In this document: positions 1-8,420 of the stretch, piece by piece
How the letters are laid out: each line of letters opens with the position of its first letter
Position numbering within the stretch: the stretch's first letter is position 1
NCBI GenBank assembly: GCA_009664345.1
Contig: CP043547.1
Location: forward strand, 1,984,001-2,048,000
Direction: 5' to 3'
From: Planctomycetales bacterium 10988
GTDB lineage: Bacteria > Planctomycetota > Planctomycetia > Pirellulales > Pb10988
DNA: 64,000 nucleotides
Position numbers and translations under genes: made by a program
The notes under the pieces: generated by a model
The model's input: the letters and a program-made list of their open reading frames with translations, nothing else
What the model was told of the DNA's origin: nothing
Database searches by the model: none

Positions 1-1
1 G

Positions 2-2248
2 GACTTGAAAAATGACTGGGGAATCCGCCCCGACCAGGTTCCTGACTTTCAAGGTCTCGTCGGAGACTCGGTTGATAATATTCCTGGCGTTCCGCTGATC
101 GGCCCGAAATTCGCCCGGCAGTTGATCGAAGAGCATGAGGATTTAGAAACCGTCCTGGCCAATGCCGATTCGGTTTCTGGGAAGAAGCGGAAAGAAAATC
201 TCGTTCAGTATGCCGACCAAGCCCGCGTTAGTCGTGAGTTGGCTTTGTTGAGAAAGGACTTGCCCTTTGAGTTCGATTGGCAATCGGCAGCCGTGGGACG
301 TTATGACTTAGAGCATGTGTTGGACCTCTTTCAGCAATACGGCTTTCGAAGTCATGGCACGCGGCTTGTTGCTCTTTCCAAGCAAACCTCGCAAGTCGCC
401 ATTCCTAAAGATGAACCCTGGGAAGCGGATTACAAGCTCATCGCGACGAAGGAAGACTTTGAATCTTTTCTCGAAAAACTCAAATCCCAAAAGCGGTTTT
501 CGTTTGATTTGGAAACAACGCACCTGATTGCACGTTGGGCGAAAATTGTCGGTTATGCAATCGCTTGGGAGGAAAAAGAAGCCTACTACGTTGCGGTTCG
601 TGCTCCCAAAGAGGACCCGCAACTTGACCCGGATTATGTCCGCGAGGCGATGCGGCCGATCTTGGAAGACCCAACGATTGCCAAAGTCGGACAGAATTTA
701 AAGTATGACATCGTCGTCATGCGTGCCGCCGGGGTGAATGTGCAAGGCGTTCAGTTCGACACGATGCTTGCCAGTTATCTGCTGGAGGCAGGCGAACGGA
801 ATCACAACCTGGACGATCTTTCCAAGCGATATCTGAACCATCCGATGATCCCGATTAAAGACTTGATCGGCACGGGGAAAAAACAGAAACGGATGGATGA
901 GGTCCCCCTCGATAAAGTTGCCGAATATGCCGGCGAAGATGCCGATGTTGCCTTGCGATTGGTGCCGCTATTGGACAGCCGCCTGAAGACGGAAACCTTG
1001 GAGTCGCTCTTTACTGATTTGGAACTTCCGGTGCTGGAAGTCTTGGCGGAGATGGAATATCACGGAATCCGCGTCGATCCCGAACGGCTTGCCGAACTCA
1101 GCAAGCTTTACGGCAAGGCGATGGAACAGCTTGAGATTGATATCTTCGAAATCGCTGGTAAGGAATTCAATATCAACTCGCCCAAGCAGTTGCAAACGAT
1201 TCTGTTCGAGGAGTTTGAACTTCCGGTGGTGAAGAAGACGAAAACCGGGCCAAGTACCGATGCGAGTGTCTTGGCGGAACTCGCCGCACATCATCCATTG
1301 CCAGCCAAAATCGTGGAGTGGCGACAATATTCGAAATTGAAAAACACCTACGTCGATGCCTTGCCGCTGTTGATTTTTGAAGAGACCGGCAGGGTCCATG
1401 CCTCATTCAATCAACATATTGCTGCGACCGGGCGACTCAGCTCCAGCGATCCGAACTTGCAAAATATCCCGGTGCGAACTTCCGGCGGTCGTGAAATCCG
1501 ATCCGCTTTTCTCCCTGGGGATGATGGCTGGGAGTTGTTGACGGCCGACTATTCGCAGATTGAACTTCGTGTCTTGGCCCATTTTAGTCAGGACAAAACG
1601 CTATGCGAAGCCTTTGCAAAGGATTGGGATATTCATGCTGCGGTCGCTAGCCAAGTGCAAGGCGTTCCGATTGACAAGGTCGATAAGGATATGCGGCGGC
1701 TGGCCAAGACGGTCAACTTCGGCGTCCTTTACGGGCAGTCTGCCCATGGCCTTGCTCAGAACCTAGGGATTTCCAAAAAAGAGGCCGAGCAGTTTATTCA
1801 AGAGTATTTCGCTGGCTATCCCGGCGTGGAAGAATTCTTGGAAGCGACGCTCGATGAAGCCAGAATGACGGGGTATGTGAAGACCATTCTTGATCGCCGT
1901 CGCAAGATTGATGGGGTTCGCAGCAAGCCGAGCCGCCACCGGAATTTGGCCGAGCGGACCGCTATTAATACGGTGATCCAAGGTTCTGCGGCGGATTTGA
2001 TCAAAAAAGCGATGGTCGCGATCCATCACCGTCTTCATGCGGAACCTTGGCAAGCTCGCATGCTCTTACAAATTCATGATGAACTTGTCTTTGAAGTCCC
2101 GCCGGAGGAAACCGCGAAGCTGGCCGAGATGGTTGTGCAAGAGATGACCGGGGTAATGCCTCTCCAAGTCCCGCTGAAGGTCGATGTTTCGGTGGGTCCA
2201 AATTGGTTCGATGTGCAACCTTTCGACATGAAACCGTCAACACCTTAA
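2..2248 (+). CDS. polA: DNA polymerase I, 5'-truncated by window edge
   Basis: DNA-repair and Okazaki-fragment polymerase. The reading frame is open to the first bases of the window, so the N-terminal part of the 5'-3' exonuclease lies upstream; about 748 codons remain of a family usually near 900-930. Counting from the TTG at position 5, residues 19-50 are the helix-hairpin-helix end of the 5' nuclease (GDSVDNIPG). Residues about 135-320 are a 3'-5' proofreading domain that keeps the DEDY residues: D168 and E170 in FDLETT, D235 in NLKYD, and Y308/D312 in YAGED. The polymerase part has motif A (DYSQIELR, about 513), motif B (RLAKTVNFGVLYGQ, about 565) and motif C (QIHDELVFEV, about 690). It should therefore be active in both synthesis and proofreading. 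The TTG at position 5 is not a real start. Confidence 0.97.
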   Translation, partial: DLKNDWGIRPDQVPDFQGLVGDSVDNIPGVPLIGPKFARQLIEEHEDLETVLANADSVSGKKRKENLVQYADQARVSRELALLRKDLPFEFDWQSAAVGRYDLEHVLDLFQQYGFRSHGTRLVALSKQTSQVAIPKDEPWEADYKLIATKEDFESFLEKLKSQKRFSFDLETTHLIARWAKIVGYAIAWEEKEAYYVAVRAPKEDPQLDPDYVREAMRPILEDPTIAKVGQNLKYDIVVMRAAGVNVQGVQFDTMLASYLLEAGERNHNLDDLSKRYLNHPMIPIKDLIGTGKKQKRMDEVPLDKVAEYAGEDADVALRLVPLLDSRLKTETLESLFTDLELPVLEVLAEMEYHGIRVDPERLAELSKLYGKAMEQLEIDIFEIAGKEFNINSPKQLQTILFEEFELPVVKKTKTGPSTDASVLAELAAHHPLPAKIVEWRQYSKLKNTYVDALPLLIFEETGRVHASFNQHIAATGRLSSSDPNLQNIPVRTSGGREIRSAFLPGDDGWELLTADYSQIELRVLAHFSQDKTLCEAFAKDWDIHAAVASQVQGVPIDKVDKDMRRLAKTVNFGVLYGQSAHGLAQNLGISKKEAEQFIQEYFAGYPGVEEFLEATLDEARMTGYVKTILDRRRKIDGVRSKPSRHRNLAERTAINTVIQGSAADLIKKAMVAIHHRLHAEPWQARMLLQIHDELVFEVPPEETAKLAEMVVQEMTGVMPLQVPLKVDVSVGPNWFDVQPFDMKPSTP

Positions 2249-2499
2249 TACGATTTTTATATTTTAAGAGTCATCGAAAACTTATATTTCTTCCTATTTT
2301 TTGCTGGAATACATGATCTATCTATGGTATGAAGAGAGAAATTTAAAATAAATTTTACAACTTTCCATTTGGTTCGTGACAAGCACCAAATCATTGGTTA
2401 TGATCAGGTCCAGATTGGAAGCGAACGAAAAAGGGGTTTCTTTCTAATGATCGTAGAAGATTGTGCGTTTTGCTCAATTTTTGCTGAGATTTAGAACCC

Positions 2500-3105
2500 A
2501 TGATCGTAATCGGACTTGTCGGTGGAATCGGAAGTGGCAAAAGTTTTGTTGCCGACCATCTGCAAGCTCTCGGAGCCGCCCGCTTTGATGCTGATCGAGC
2601 AGGGCATCAAGTACTCCACTTTCCCCGAGTAAAAGCCGCGTTAAAGGCCCGTTGGGGAGACGTGATTTTTGATGAGCAGGGAGAAGTTTCCCGTTCGGAA
2701 TTGGCAAAGTTTGTGTTTGCTCCACCTCCGAAGGGTCCCGAAGATTTGCTCTATCTCGAATCGATCACCCATCCTGAAATCGTCCGCTTGCTTCAACAAA
2801 CCATTGAAAAGTGTCATCAAGAGCAAATCCCTCTACTCGTAATTGATGCAGCTCTGCTTCTCAAAGCGGGCTGGCATATTCACTGCGACGAGGTTTGGTA
2901 TATCGACGCACCCGCTGAGGTCCGCTGGCAGCGAGTTCAACAACGGGGCTGGAATCAGGATCATTGGAAAAATCGAGAAAATTCTCAAACTCCTTTGGAC
3001 TTGAAAAAGAGAAAGGCAGACCGCATAATAGTCAATGCTGGAAAAGTAGAAGAAACCGTCGCACAAATTTCTCAGGCTTGGCAGGAACTGATCTCCTCCG
3101 GATAA
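2500..3105 (+). CDS. coaE: Dephospho-CoA kinase
   Basis: Catalyses the last step of coenzyme A synthesis, ATP-dependent phosphorylation of the 3'-hydroxyl of dephospho-CoA, in the cytosol. The 201-residue protein has the family length. A P-loop (GGIGSGKS) lies at residues 7-14, followed by the DADR segment that contacts substrate and a RITHPEI-like lid segment (ESITHPEI). The C-terminal part has the usual QRGWNQ and KRKADRIIVN segments. It follows polA after 251 bases of A+T-rich DNA, so it probably has its own promoter. The ATG at 2500 begins directly at the first beta strand (MIVIGLVGG), as expected; no strong Shine-Dalgarno is visible. A palindrome sits immediately after the stop codon. 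Confidence 0.95.
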   Translation: MIVIGLVGGIGSGKSFVADHLQALGAARFDADRAGHQVLHFPRVKAALKARWGDVIFDEQGEVSRSELAKFVFAPPPKGPEDLLYLESITHPEIVRLLQQTIEKCHQEQIPLLVIDAALLLKAGWHIHCDEVWYIDAPAEVRWQRVQQRGWNQDHWKNRENSQTPLDLKKRKADRIIVNAGKVEETVAQISQAWQELISSG

Positions 3106-3130
3106 GGCTTTCTAGAAAGCCCGGAGAGAT
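3091..3130 (+). terminator. Hairpin spanning the coaE stop codon
   Basis: A perfect 16-base palindrome, GGCTTTCTAGAAAGCC, occupies 3106-3121 directly after the coaE stop. It can fold as GGCTTT-CTAG-AAAGCC. Imperfectly matching outer arms (3091-3100 and 3122-3130) extend the stem over the stop codon. No U-run follows, so it is either a non-canonical terminator, an mRNA 3'-end stabiliser or a protein-binding palindrome. Confidence 0.45.
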
Positions 3131-3842
3131 TCCGACCTGAGCATTCCCGCCAACTTTTCTGGTCCATTCACTATTGGGTAGTCTTTCGATTCTCTGAGCT
3201 TTTCGAAAGCTCGCTCGATTGCCTGCTTTGTTCTTGACTTAAATCTCTTGTGCCCTCCTGGGGTTCTTATGAGATTGCTTCGGATCGAAAGTCCTAGGGC
3301 AAGCCGAATGGATAATAAGGGTACTTAACTATAAAGCCCATCTCGGGGTTTTGTCCTGCAACGAATTTGCTGTTAACCGTCTGGATTTCACATAACTCCT
3401 TTCTGAGTCTTCAGTCCGTTAGAGTTTGCGGAACTCCAAGTTCTTTTCCACGTAAATATCTTCAATAACCTCAGGGCAGGGGGATCTTTTTCATGTTTCT
3501 TGGGAAGTCTCATTGACTTCTGCAATCGTTTCGAGCAAGGCCACATCCTCAAGGTCTGCTTCCTTTCAACTGAATTCTTGACCTTTCAGATGAATCCTTT
3601 GCGACAGACACTCTTGCAGTAACCAATAAGTCTCCCGCCATTCCCGATTGGTAAGTTCTCTATCTTATCGTCACCCTTTATTTGTGAGATTTCTCGATCG
3701 GGGCGTGAGGAAATCCAACAAACCTAAGGGCATTTGAGAACTGATTTGCTTTTCCATTCCTTAATCAGGACCCGGGCAAACTCCCCACCGCTTCGACCTT
3801 CCGCGTCGCAGCTCCCGCGTTCTACTAGGAGCACCAACTACC
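3122..3842. other. Long gene-free region upstream of rho
   Basis: About 720 bases between coaE and rho without a convincing open reading frame on either strand. No tRNA, tmRNA, RNase P or SRP RNA signature was recognised. Stretches rich in T and C alternate with short G-rich pieces. rho genes in other bacteria often have long leaders through which Rho limits its own expression; a similar role here is an inference. The last 20 bases before the rho ATG contain TAGGAGC, a plausible ribosome binding site. Confidence 0.5.
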
Positions 3843-5318
3843 ATGTCAGACCCAAAAACGTCTAAGCCACAATCTATGAAACCGCGTCAAAGTCGCTCTC
3901 GTTCGAACAATCCATCCTCTCGGTCGCGATCCCACCATGATTCCGGCAACTCCAATGATGATCGCGAACCGCTCTCGATCGCCGAAGAAGCCCTCGCGGA
4001 AGAACTTTCCCAAGGGGATGAAACCAATCAACGCTATGAACGGGTCAAAAAAGGCGAAATTCATATCGCCGAATTGCAACGCATGGGAATGCCCGAACTG
4101 ATTGAACAAGCCCAAGCCGAAGGCATTCAAGATCATGCCGGCATGAAGAAACAAGACCTGATCTTCAAGATTTTGAAAGAGCGGGTCAAACTGAATGGCT
4201 TGATGTTCGGGGAAGGAACGCTGGAAGTCTTGCCGGACGGCTTCGGTTTTCTCCGCAGCCCAGACTATCATTATCTTTCTTGTCCTGACGATATCTATGT
4301 CTCACCCAGCCAGATTCGTCGTTTCGGTTTGCAAACCGGGGCCATTGTCGCCGGACAAATCCGTCCTCCGAAAGAGAACGAACGCTACTTTGCTCTGTTA
4401 CGTGTGGAAGCGATTAACTATCAAGACCCGAATTTGCTTTCAGAAAAGATCGCTTTTGACGACCTGACTCCGCTTCACCCAACTCGCCGTATTGTCTTGG
4501 AACGCGAACCGGAAACGGTCAGCATGCGAGTGGTTGACTTGGTCACGCCTCTCGGTTTTGGCCAACGTGCCTTGATCGTCAGCCCGCCGCGTGCCGGGAA
4601 AACGATCATGCTGCAACAAATGGCGAAGAGCGTGTTGCGAAATCACCCCGACAGTTATGTGATTATGCTGTTGATCGATGAGCGGCCCGAAGAAGTCACC
4701 GATATGGAACGGCAAGTCAAAGGGGCCAACTGTGAAGTGATCAGTTCCACTTTTGATGAATCGAGCAATCGCCACATTCAAGTTTCGGAAATGGTAATCG
4801 AAAAAGCGAAACGCATGGTGGAATATGGTCACGATGTCGTGATCTTCCTCGATTCGATCACCCGGCTCGCCCGAGCTTGGAACTCCGAGGTCCCCGCTTC
4901 CGGCAAAATCCTCACCGGGGGTGTGGATGCCAATGCCTTGCAACGTCCGAAACGCTTCTTCGGAGCAGCCCGCGCGGTGGAAGAAGGCGGGTCTTTGACG
5001 ATTATCTCCACGGCCTTGATCGAGACGGGAAGCCGGATGGATGATGTGATTTTCGAGGAATTCAAAGGGACAGGGAATATGGAACTCCACCTAGATCGTA
5101 AACTGGTGGATAAACGGATCTGGCCCGCAATCGACATCGGAGCGAGCGGAACGCGTCGCGAAGAGATTTTGATGGACCCTGAAGAACACCGCCGCGTTTG
5201 CATGCTTCGCCGGGTGTTGCATGATATGGGACCAGTCGAAGCGATGGAAATGCTCACCACGCGGCTTCGCTCTACCGGAAGCAATGCCGAATTCCTCATG
5301 AGCATGAAACTTACCTAG
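3843..5318 (+). CDS. rho: Transcription termination factor Rho
   Basis: Hexameric RNA-dependent ATPase that ends transcription at C-rich unstructured RNA. The 491-residue protein is about 70 residues longer than the E. coli form because of a Ser/Arg/Asp-rich, probably disordered N-terminal tail (residues 1-50). Then come the Rho N-terminal helical domain (about 70-115), the cold-shock-like primary RNA-binding domain (about 118-190, with [10 protein letters not shown]) and the ATPase core with P-loop PPRAGKT near 250. The core also has [26 protein letters not shown] and the Q/R-loop region [19 protein letters not shown]. The ATG at 3843 has TAGGAGC just upstream. It is a single-gene transcript by layout: a long leader before it and a strong terminator after it. 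Polar N-terminal tails are common in Rho of high-branching phyla and may bind RNA. Confidence 0.97.
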   Translation: MSDPKTSKPQSMKPRQSRSRSNNPSSRSRSHHDSGNSNDDREPLSIAEEALAEELSQGDETNQRYERVKKGEIHIAELQRMGMPELIEQAQAEGIQDHAGMKKQDLIFKILKERVKLNGLMFGEGTLEVLPDGFGFLRSPDYHYLSCPDDIYVSPSQIRRFGLQTGAIVAGQIRPPKENERYFALLRVEAINYQDPNLLSEKIAFDDLTPLHPTRRIVLEREPETVSMRVVDLVTPLGFGQRALIVSPPRAGKTIMLQQMAKSVLRNHPDSYVIMLLIDERPEEVTDMERQVKGANCEVISSTFDESSNRHIQVSEMVIEKAKRMVEYGHDVVIFLDSITRLARAWNSEVPASGKILTGGVDANALQRPKRFFGAARAVEEGGSLTIISTALIETGSRMDDVIFEEFKGTGNMELHLDRKLVDKRIWPAIDIGASGTRREEILMDPEEHRRVCMLRRVLHDMGPVEAMEMLTTRLRSTGSNAEFLMSMKLT

Positions 5319-5357
5319 GTTCCCTGATCTTGTAATCCTGTTACAATTGAATCTTAT

Positions 5358-5402
5358 GAAAAGGTGAGAAGCAGATAGACCCTTCTCACCTTTACTTTTC
5401 CT
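5358..5402 (+). terminator. Intrinsic terminator after rho
   Basis: A 12-bp perfect stem, AAAGGTGAGAAG (5360-5371) with CTTCTCACCTTT (5382-5393), with a 10-base loop and a following T-rich run. It lies 40 bases after the rho stop. Confidence 0.85.
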
Positions 5403-5458
5403 CCTTCCTAAACGGGGCGTTTCTCGCTCGTTTCCCTTCCGCTTCTTTTGATTGAACT

Positions 5459-5980
5459 ATGTCTTCAGCTTCACCAACCATCATTGAGCCTGTTCAAGAA
5501 CTTTCACCAGAGAACCGCTACGCCATTGTGGTTGCTCGGTATAATGAATCGATTACCTCCAAGCTGCTGGATGGGGCAATCCAAACGTTTAAGGAAAAAG
5601 GAGTCTTGGATAGTCAAATCGAAGTCGCTTGGGTGCCCGGCTCTTTTGAGCTTCCTTTAATTGCCGAACAAATGTGCTCGCTGCATCGTTATGTAGCTGT
5701 CCTTTGTTTAGGAGCCGTGATTCGCGGGGAGACAACCCACGACCAACATATTAATCGTGCAGTGAGTGATTCCTTGATGCAGATTGGACTTCGCTGGCAA
5801 GTTCCGGTCCTCTTTGGGGTGCTGACTTGTCAAAATGTGGAACAAGCGATTGCCAGGGCAGGGGGGCGAGTTGGAAATAAAGGAAGTGAATGTGCCGATG
5901 CCGCGATTCAACTGGTGCAGACCTTGGAAGCGATCAACAATCTCTCCACGCTTCCGCCTCCGTTGACTTCCTCGGAGTAA
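5459..5980 (+). CDS. ribH: 6,7-dimethyl-8-ribityllumazine synthase
   Basis: Penultimate riboflavin enzyme; condenses a butanone phosphate with the ribitylamino-uracil to give lumazine. The 173-residue protein has an N-terminal extension of about 15 residues relative to the typical 155. Family landmarks are all present: RYNESIT near the start of the fold, VPGSFELP (about 59-66), GAVIRGETTHDQHIN with the catalytic His (about 82-96), PVLFGVLTCQN and GNKGSECADAA, which carries the phosphate-binding and catalytic residues. It begins with ATG at 5459 after the rho terminator and is followed by nusB. Lumazine synthase next to nusB is a conserved order in many bacteria, which supports both calls. No riboflavin (FMN) riboswitch was recognised in the 140 bases upstream. 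Confidence 0.96.
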   Translation: MSSASPTIIEPVQELSPENRYAIVVARYNESITSKLLDGAIQTFKEKGVLDSQIEVAWVPGSFELPLIAEQMCSLHRYVAVLCLGAVIRGETTHDQHINRAVSDSLMQIGLRWQVPVLFGVLTCQNVEQAIARAGGRVGNKGSECADAAIQLVQTLEAINNLSTLPPPLTSSE

Positions 5981-6153
5981 TGCCCAGACGCGGCTCTATC
6001 TCAATAGAAATTCGCCACGAATAGCAAGGATAGACTTGCCGATTTTCAGATTTATGGGATAACCAAGATAGATAGGATACTGGAACCATCCCCCCACGGC
6101 GTCCGCTACAGCCGGGTGTTTTTCTCCTCTTTCGAACAAAGCAACGAAATTTC

Positions 6154-6567
6154 ATGGCACGACGTAGTCGAGCACGCGAAGTCGCGCTCCAAGTACTTTT
6201 CCAAGACGATCTCAATCCGGGACTGAATCCGGCAAAGTCAGATCAATTCTTACAAGAGCGATTGCTTTTTGACAAGGAATTGGTGGAGTTTGCTAGGGAA
6301 CTCGTGGGAGGGGCTCGGCGGAATCGTCCCGAAATCGATCAGCGTCTCTCCGAGATCGCCAGCAATTGGTCCCTCGCTCGGATGGCGGCAACGGATCGGA
6401 ATGTCTTGCGGTTGGGTGCTTACGAGATTTTGTTCTCCGAAACGCCGAGTCGAGTGGCCATCAACGAAGCAGTTGAACTCGCCAAACGCTTCGGTACCGC
6501 GCAATCTTCCCAATTTGTGAATGGAATTCTCGATCGACTTCTTTCCGAACCGAAAGAGGCCTCCTGA
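6154..6567 (+). CDS. nusB: Transcription antitermination factor NusB
   Basis: All-helical RNA-binding factor that joins NusE (S10) on boxA in rRNA antitermination complexes. The 137-residue protein matches the family length. It opens with the basic ARRSRAREVALQVLFQ segment and has the conserved LARMAATDRNVLRLGAYE and PSRVAINEAVELAKRFG segments, ending in FVNGILDRLL. The ATG at 6154 gives the expected N-terminus. It lies 173 bases after ribH and 89 bases before ftsY on the same strand, and may be co-transcribed with either neighbour. Confidence 0.95.
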   Translation: MARRSRAREVALQVLFQDDLNPGLNPAKSDQFLQERLLFDKELVEFARELVGGARRNRPEIDQRLSEIASNWSLARMAATDRNVLRLGAYEILFSETPSRVAINEAVELAKRFGTAQSSQFVNGILDRLLSEPKEAS

Positions 6568-6656
6568 TCGAGTCCTATGTTCGTTCAAAAGGCATTATCT
6601 CCGAACCTGTCCTTGCCACACGTTTCCCTCCTTTCCATTCCTACAGGTAATGATTC

Positions 6657-7577
6657 ATGGGCTGGCTAGATTCCATCCGTCGCGGTTTGAAGAAAACCAA
6701 GAACGTTCTTTTTACGGATGTTCGCGACCTCTTTAAAAAAGAAGGCCGACTCGTTGATGAAGAGTTCATTGACGATTTGCTGGCGATTTTGGTCCGCACG
6801 GATATGGGAATCAAAGCCGCTCGGGCGATTACGAAGCGTATTCAAACGGACTTCCGCGGTCGCGTGGTTCACCTTGAAGAGATCATGCTCGTAATTCGGG
6901 AAGAGATCCAACAACGATTGGAAGCCCCAGGTGAACTCATTCGCTATGCGGAAGAAGGCCCTACCGTGATTATGGTGGAAGGGGTCAACGGAGCCGGAAA
7001 GACAACTTCGATTGCCAAGCTTGTCCGTTATTTTAAAGAAGAAGGCAAAAGCGTGCTTCTCGGTGCAGCGGATACCTTCCGTGCTGCGGCCACCGAACAG
7101 CTTCAAATCTGGGCTGGCCGCCTGGAAGTGCCGATCGTCACCGGACCGCCGAATAGCGATCCCGCCTCGGTTGCTCACCGTGCGGCCGTTCAGGCGAAAG
7201 AAGAAAACTTCGACGTCTGTATTGTAGATACCGCGGGAAGACAGCAAACCCAACACAACTTGATGCAGCAACTCAACAAAATCCACCGGGTTTTGGGCAA
7301 GCAAGTCCCCGATGCTCCTCACGAAGTCCTCCTTGTCTTGGATGCAACGACGGGACAAAGTGGCATTGCCCAAGCGGAAGGTTTTACGGAAGCCTCGCCG
7401 GTGACCGGGATTTTTCTTGCCAAACTAGATGGTACCGCGAAGGGGGGTGTCGTCGTAGCAATCCATGAGAAGTTCGATATCCCGGTGAAATTCGTCGGAG
7501 TCGGCGAACAAGCCGAAGACCTGGCGTTATTCGAACCTCAAGAGTACGTTGAGCAGCTCTTTCAAGGCTTGTTTTAA
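6657..7577 (+). CDS. ftsY: Signal recognition particle receptor FtsY
   Basis: GTPase that docks ribosome-SRP complexes at the membrane for co-translational insertion. The 306-residue protein is the short form: the acidic A-domain of E. coli FtsY is missing and it starts with an amphipathic segment (MGWLDSIRRGLKKTKNVL) that can bind lipid. The helical N domain covers about 1-100. The G domain has G1 GVNGAGKTTSIAKL (about 104-117), the insertion-box DTFRAAATEQL (about 137-147), G3 DTAGRQQTQHNLMQQL (about 193) and G4 AKLDGTAKGG (about 258). A weak AGGT element precedes the ATG at 6657. It is the last gene of the ribH-nusB-ftsY set and is followed by a long gene-free region. Confidence 0.96.
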   Translation: MGWLDSIRRGLKKTKNVLFTDVRDLFKKEGRLVDEEFIDDLLAILVRTDMGIKAARAITKRIQTDFRGRVVHLEEIMLVIREEIQQRLEAPGELIRYAEEGPTVIMVEGVNGAGKTTSIAKLVRYFKEEGKSVLLGAADTFRAAATEQLQIWAGRLEVPIVTGPPNSDPASVAHRAAVQAKEENFDVCIVDTAGRQQTQHNLMQQLNKIHRVLGKQVPDAPHEVLLVLDATTGQSGIAQAEGFTEASPVTGIFLAKLDGTAKGGVVVAIHEKFDIPVKFVGVGEQAEDLALFEPQEYVEQLFQGLF

Positions 7578-8420
7578 CTTCCCCCTCTGAGTAAGTATTC
7601 CTTTCTTCTCTCGAAAATCCGCCTATTCAGGCACTTGTAGATAACAAATGATCCTCATTGGTCAATTATTGATCAATGTTTATGGCAATTCAAACCCGAA
7701 TTATTGATCCAATCCGCAAATCCTACCTATCTTCTCAATATTTTCCTCCGAAGATCGGAATTTATGAGTTTTCTAAGAAGACTTGGGGAACCTGTTTGCC
7801 GATCCAATTGCAGAGACGTTTGCTGTCGATTTCTTCCATCTTCAAACAAAGGAACTTTTCACAAAGCTCAAACGAGTGAAACGAAAAGGTGTGAGAAGTG
7901 ACGAAGAACCGACAGAACACGCTCGCGTTCGTAGCACTATTTGCTGCTGGAACTTTTATCATTGGGTGATATTGGTTCCTAGTGCGGAAACGCCCATGGA
8001 TGGTCGTTTTCTATCGCTGGTCGGCCCGGCAGTGATAGGAAAGCCCTGCGGGGTTCCGCCAGGCAGGTTGCCTTCCCGTGCGGGGAAGTAGGAAGCGAAA
8101 CACTCTCGGAGAGGGTTTCATCCACCGAACGACGTTGTGAGCAACGAATTGATCCAACCTCAATGAGTTGAAGAGTTTTTAAGGAAATTCCAGAGAATAC
8201 GACTGAAAGATTGAAGTTAACTTCCGACGAATTCCGATGAAACTCAAGCACGAATGTCCTAAGTGGAAGCCCACCTTAACCCTCTCCTTCCGAGGCTAAC
8301 ACAACTTCCTATGGCCCCAGCCACCGTTCGTGTGCGTGCGTTATTATTCGAGACTGGTAATATTCATTTGTCGTATATTACAAAAGTCTAGAGCCGATTG
8401 TTCCTACCGAGCCAGGAGAA
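7578..8420. other. 843-base gene-free region between ftsY and porin
   Basis: Several short open frames overlap one another here on both strands, none with a recognisable product or a convincing ribosome binding site. The first 350 bases are A+T-rich and featureless. From about 8011 to 8146 there is a run of closely spaced hairpins, described separately. The remaining 270 bases up to the porin start must hold its promoter; no clear -35/-10 pair stands out. AGGAG at 8414-8418 is the ribosome binding site for the porin. Confidence 0.5.
8011..8146 (+). ncRNA. Candidate structured RNA, five hairpins in a row
   Basis: Five hairpins are packed into 136 bases outside any gene. Stem 1 pairs CTATC-G-CTG (8011-8019) with CAG-T-GATAG (8029-8037). 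Stem 2 pairs CCTGC (8045-8049) with GCAGG (8063-8067) around an inner GCGG/CCGC stem. Stem 3 is CTTCCC/GGGAAG (8072-8088). Stem 4 is GAAAC-A-CTCT with AGAG-G-GTTTC (8097-8119) and a CGG loop. Stem 5 is CGTTG/CAACG (8133-8146). I recognise no known RNA family in it. It could be an independent small RNA, the leader of the porin mRNA some 275 bases downstream, or a repeat-type element. Strand is assigned by the direction of the neighbouring genes only. Confidence 0.4.

Noticed and set aside
7676-8091. Three short overlapping plus-strand frames after ftsY
   Set aside because: No ribosome site, no domain, mutually overlapping and partly within the hairpin cluster.
8011-8146. Hairpin cluster as cobalamin or FMN riboswitch, SRP RNA or tmRNA
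   Set aside because: Conserved core boxes of these RNAs were looked for on both strands and not found.
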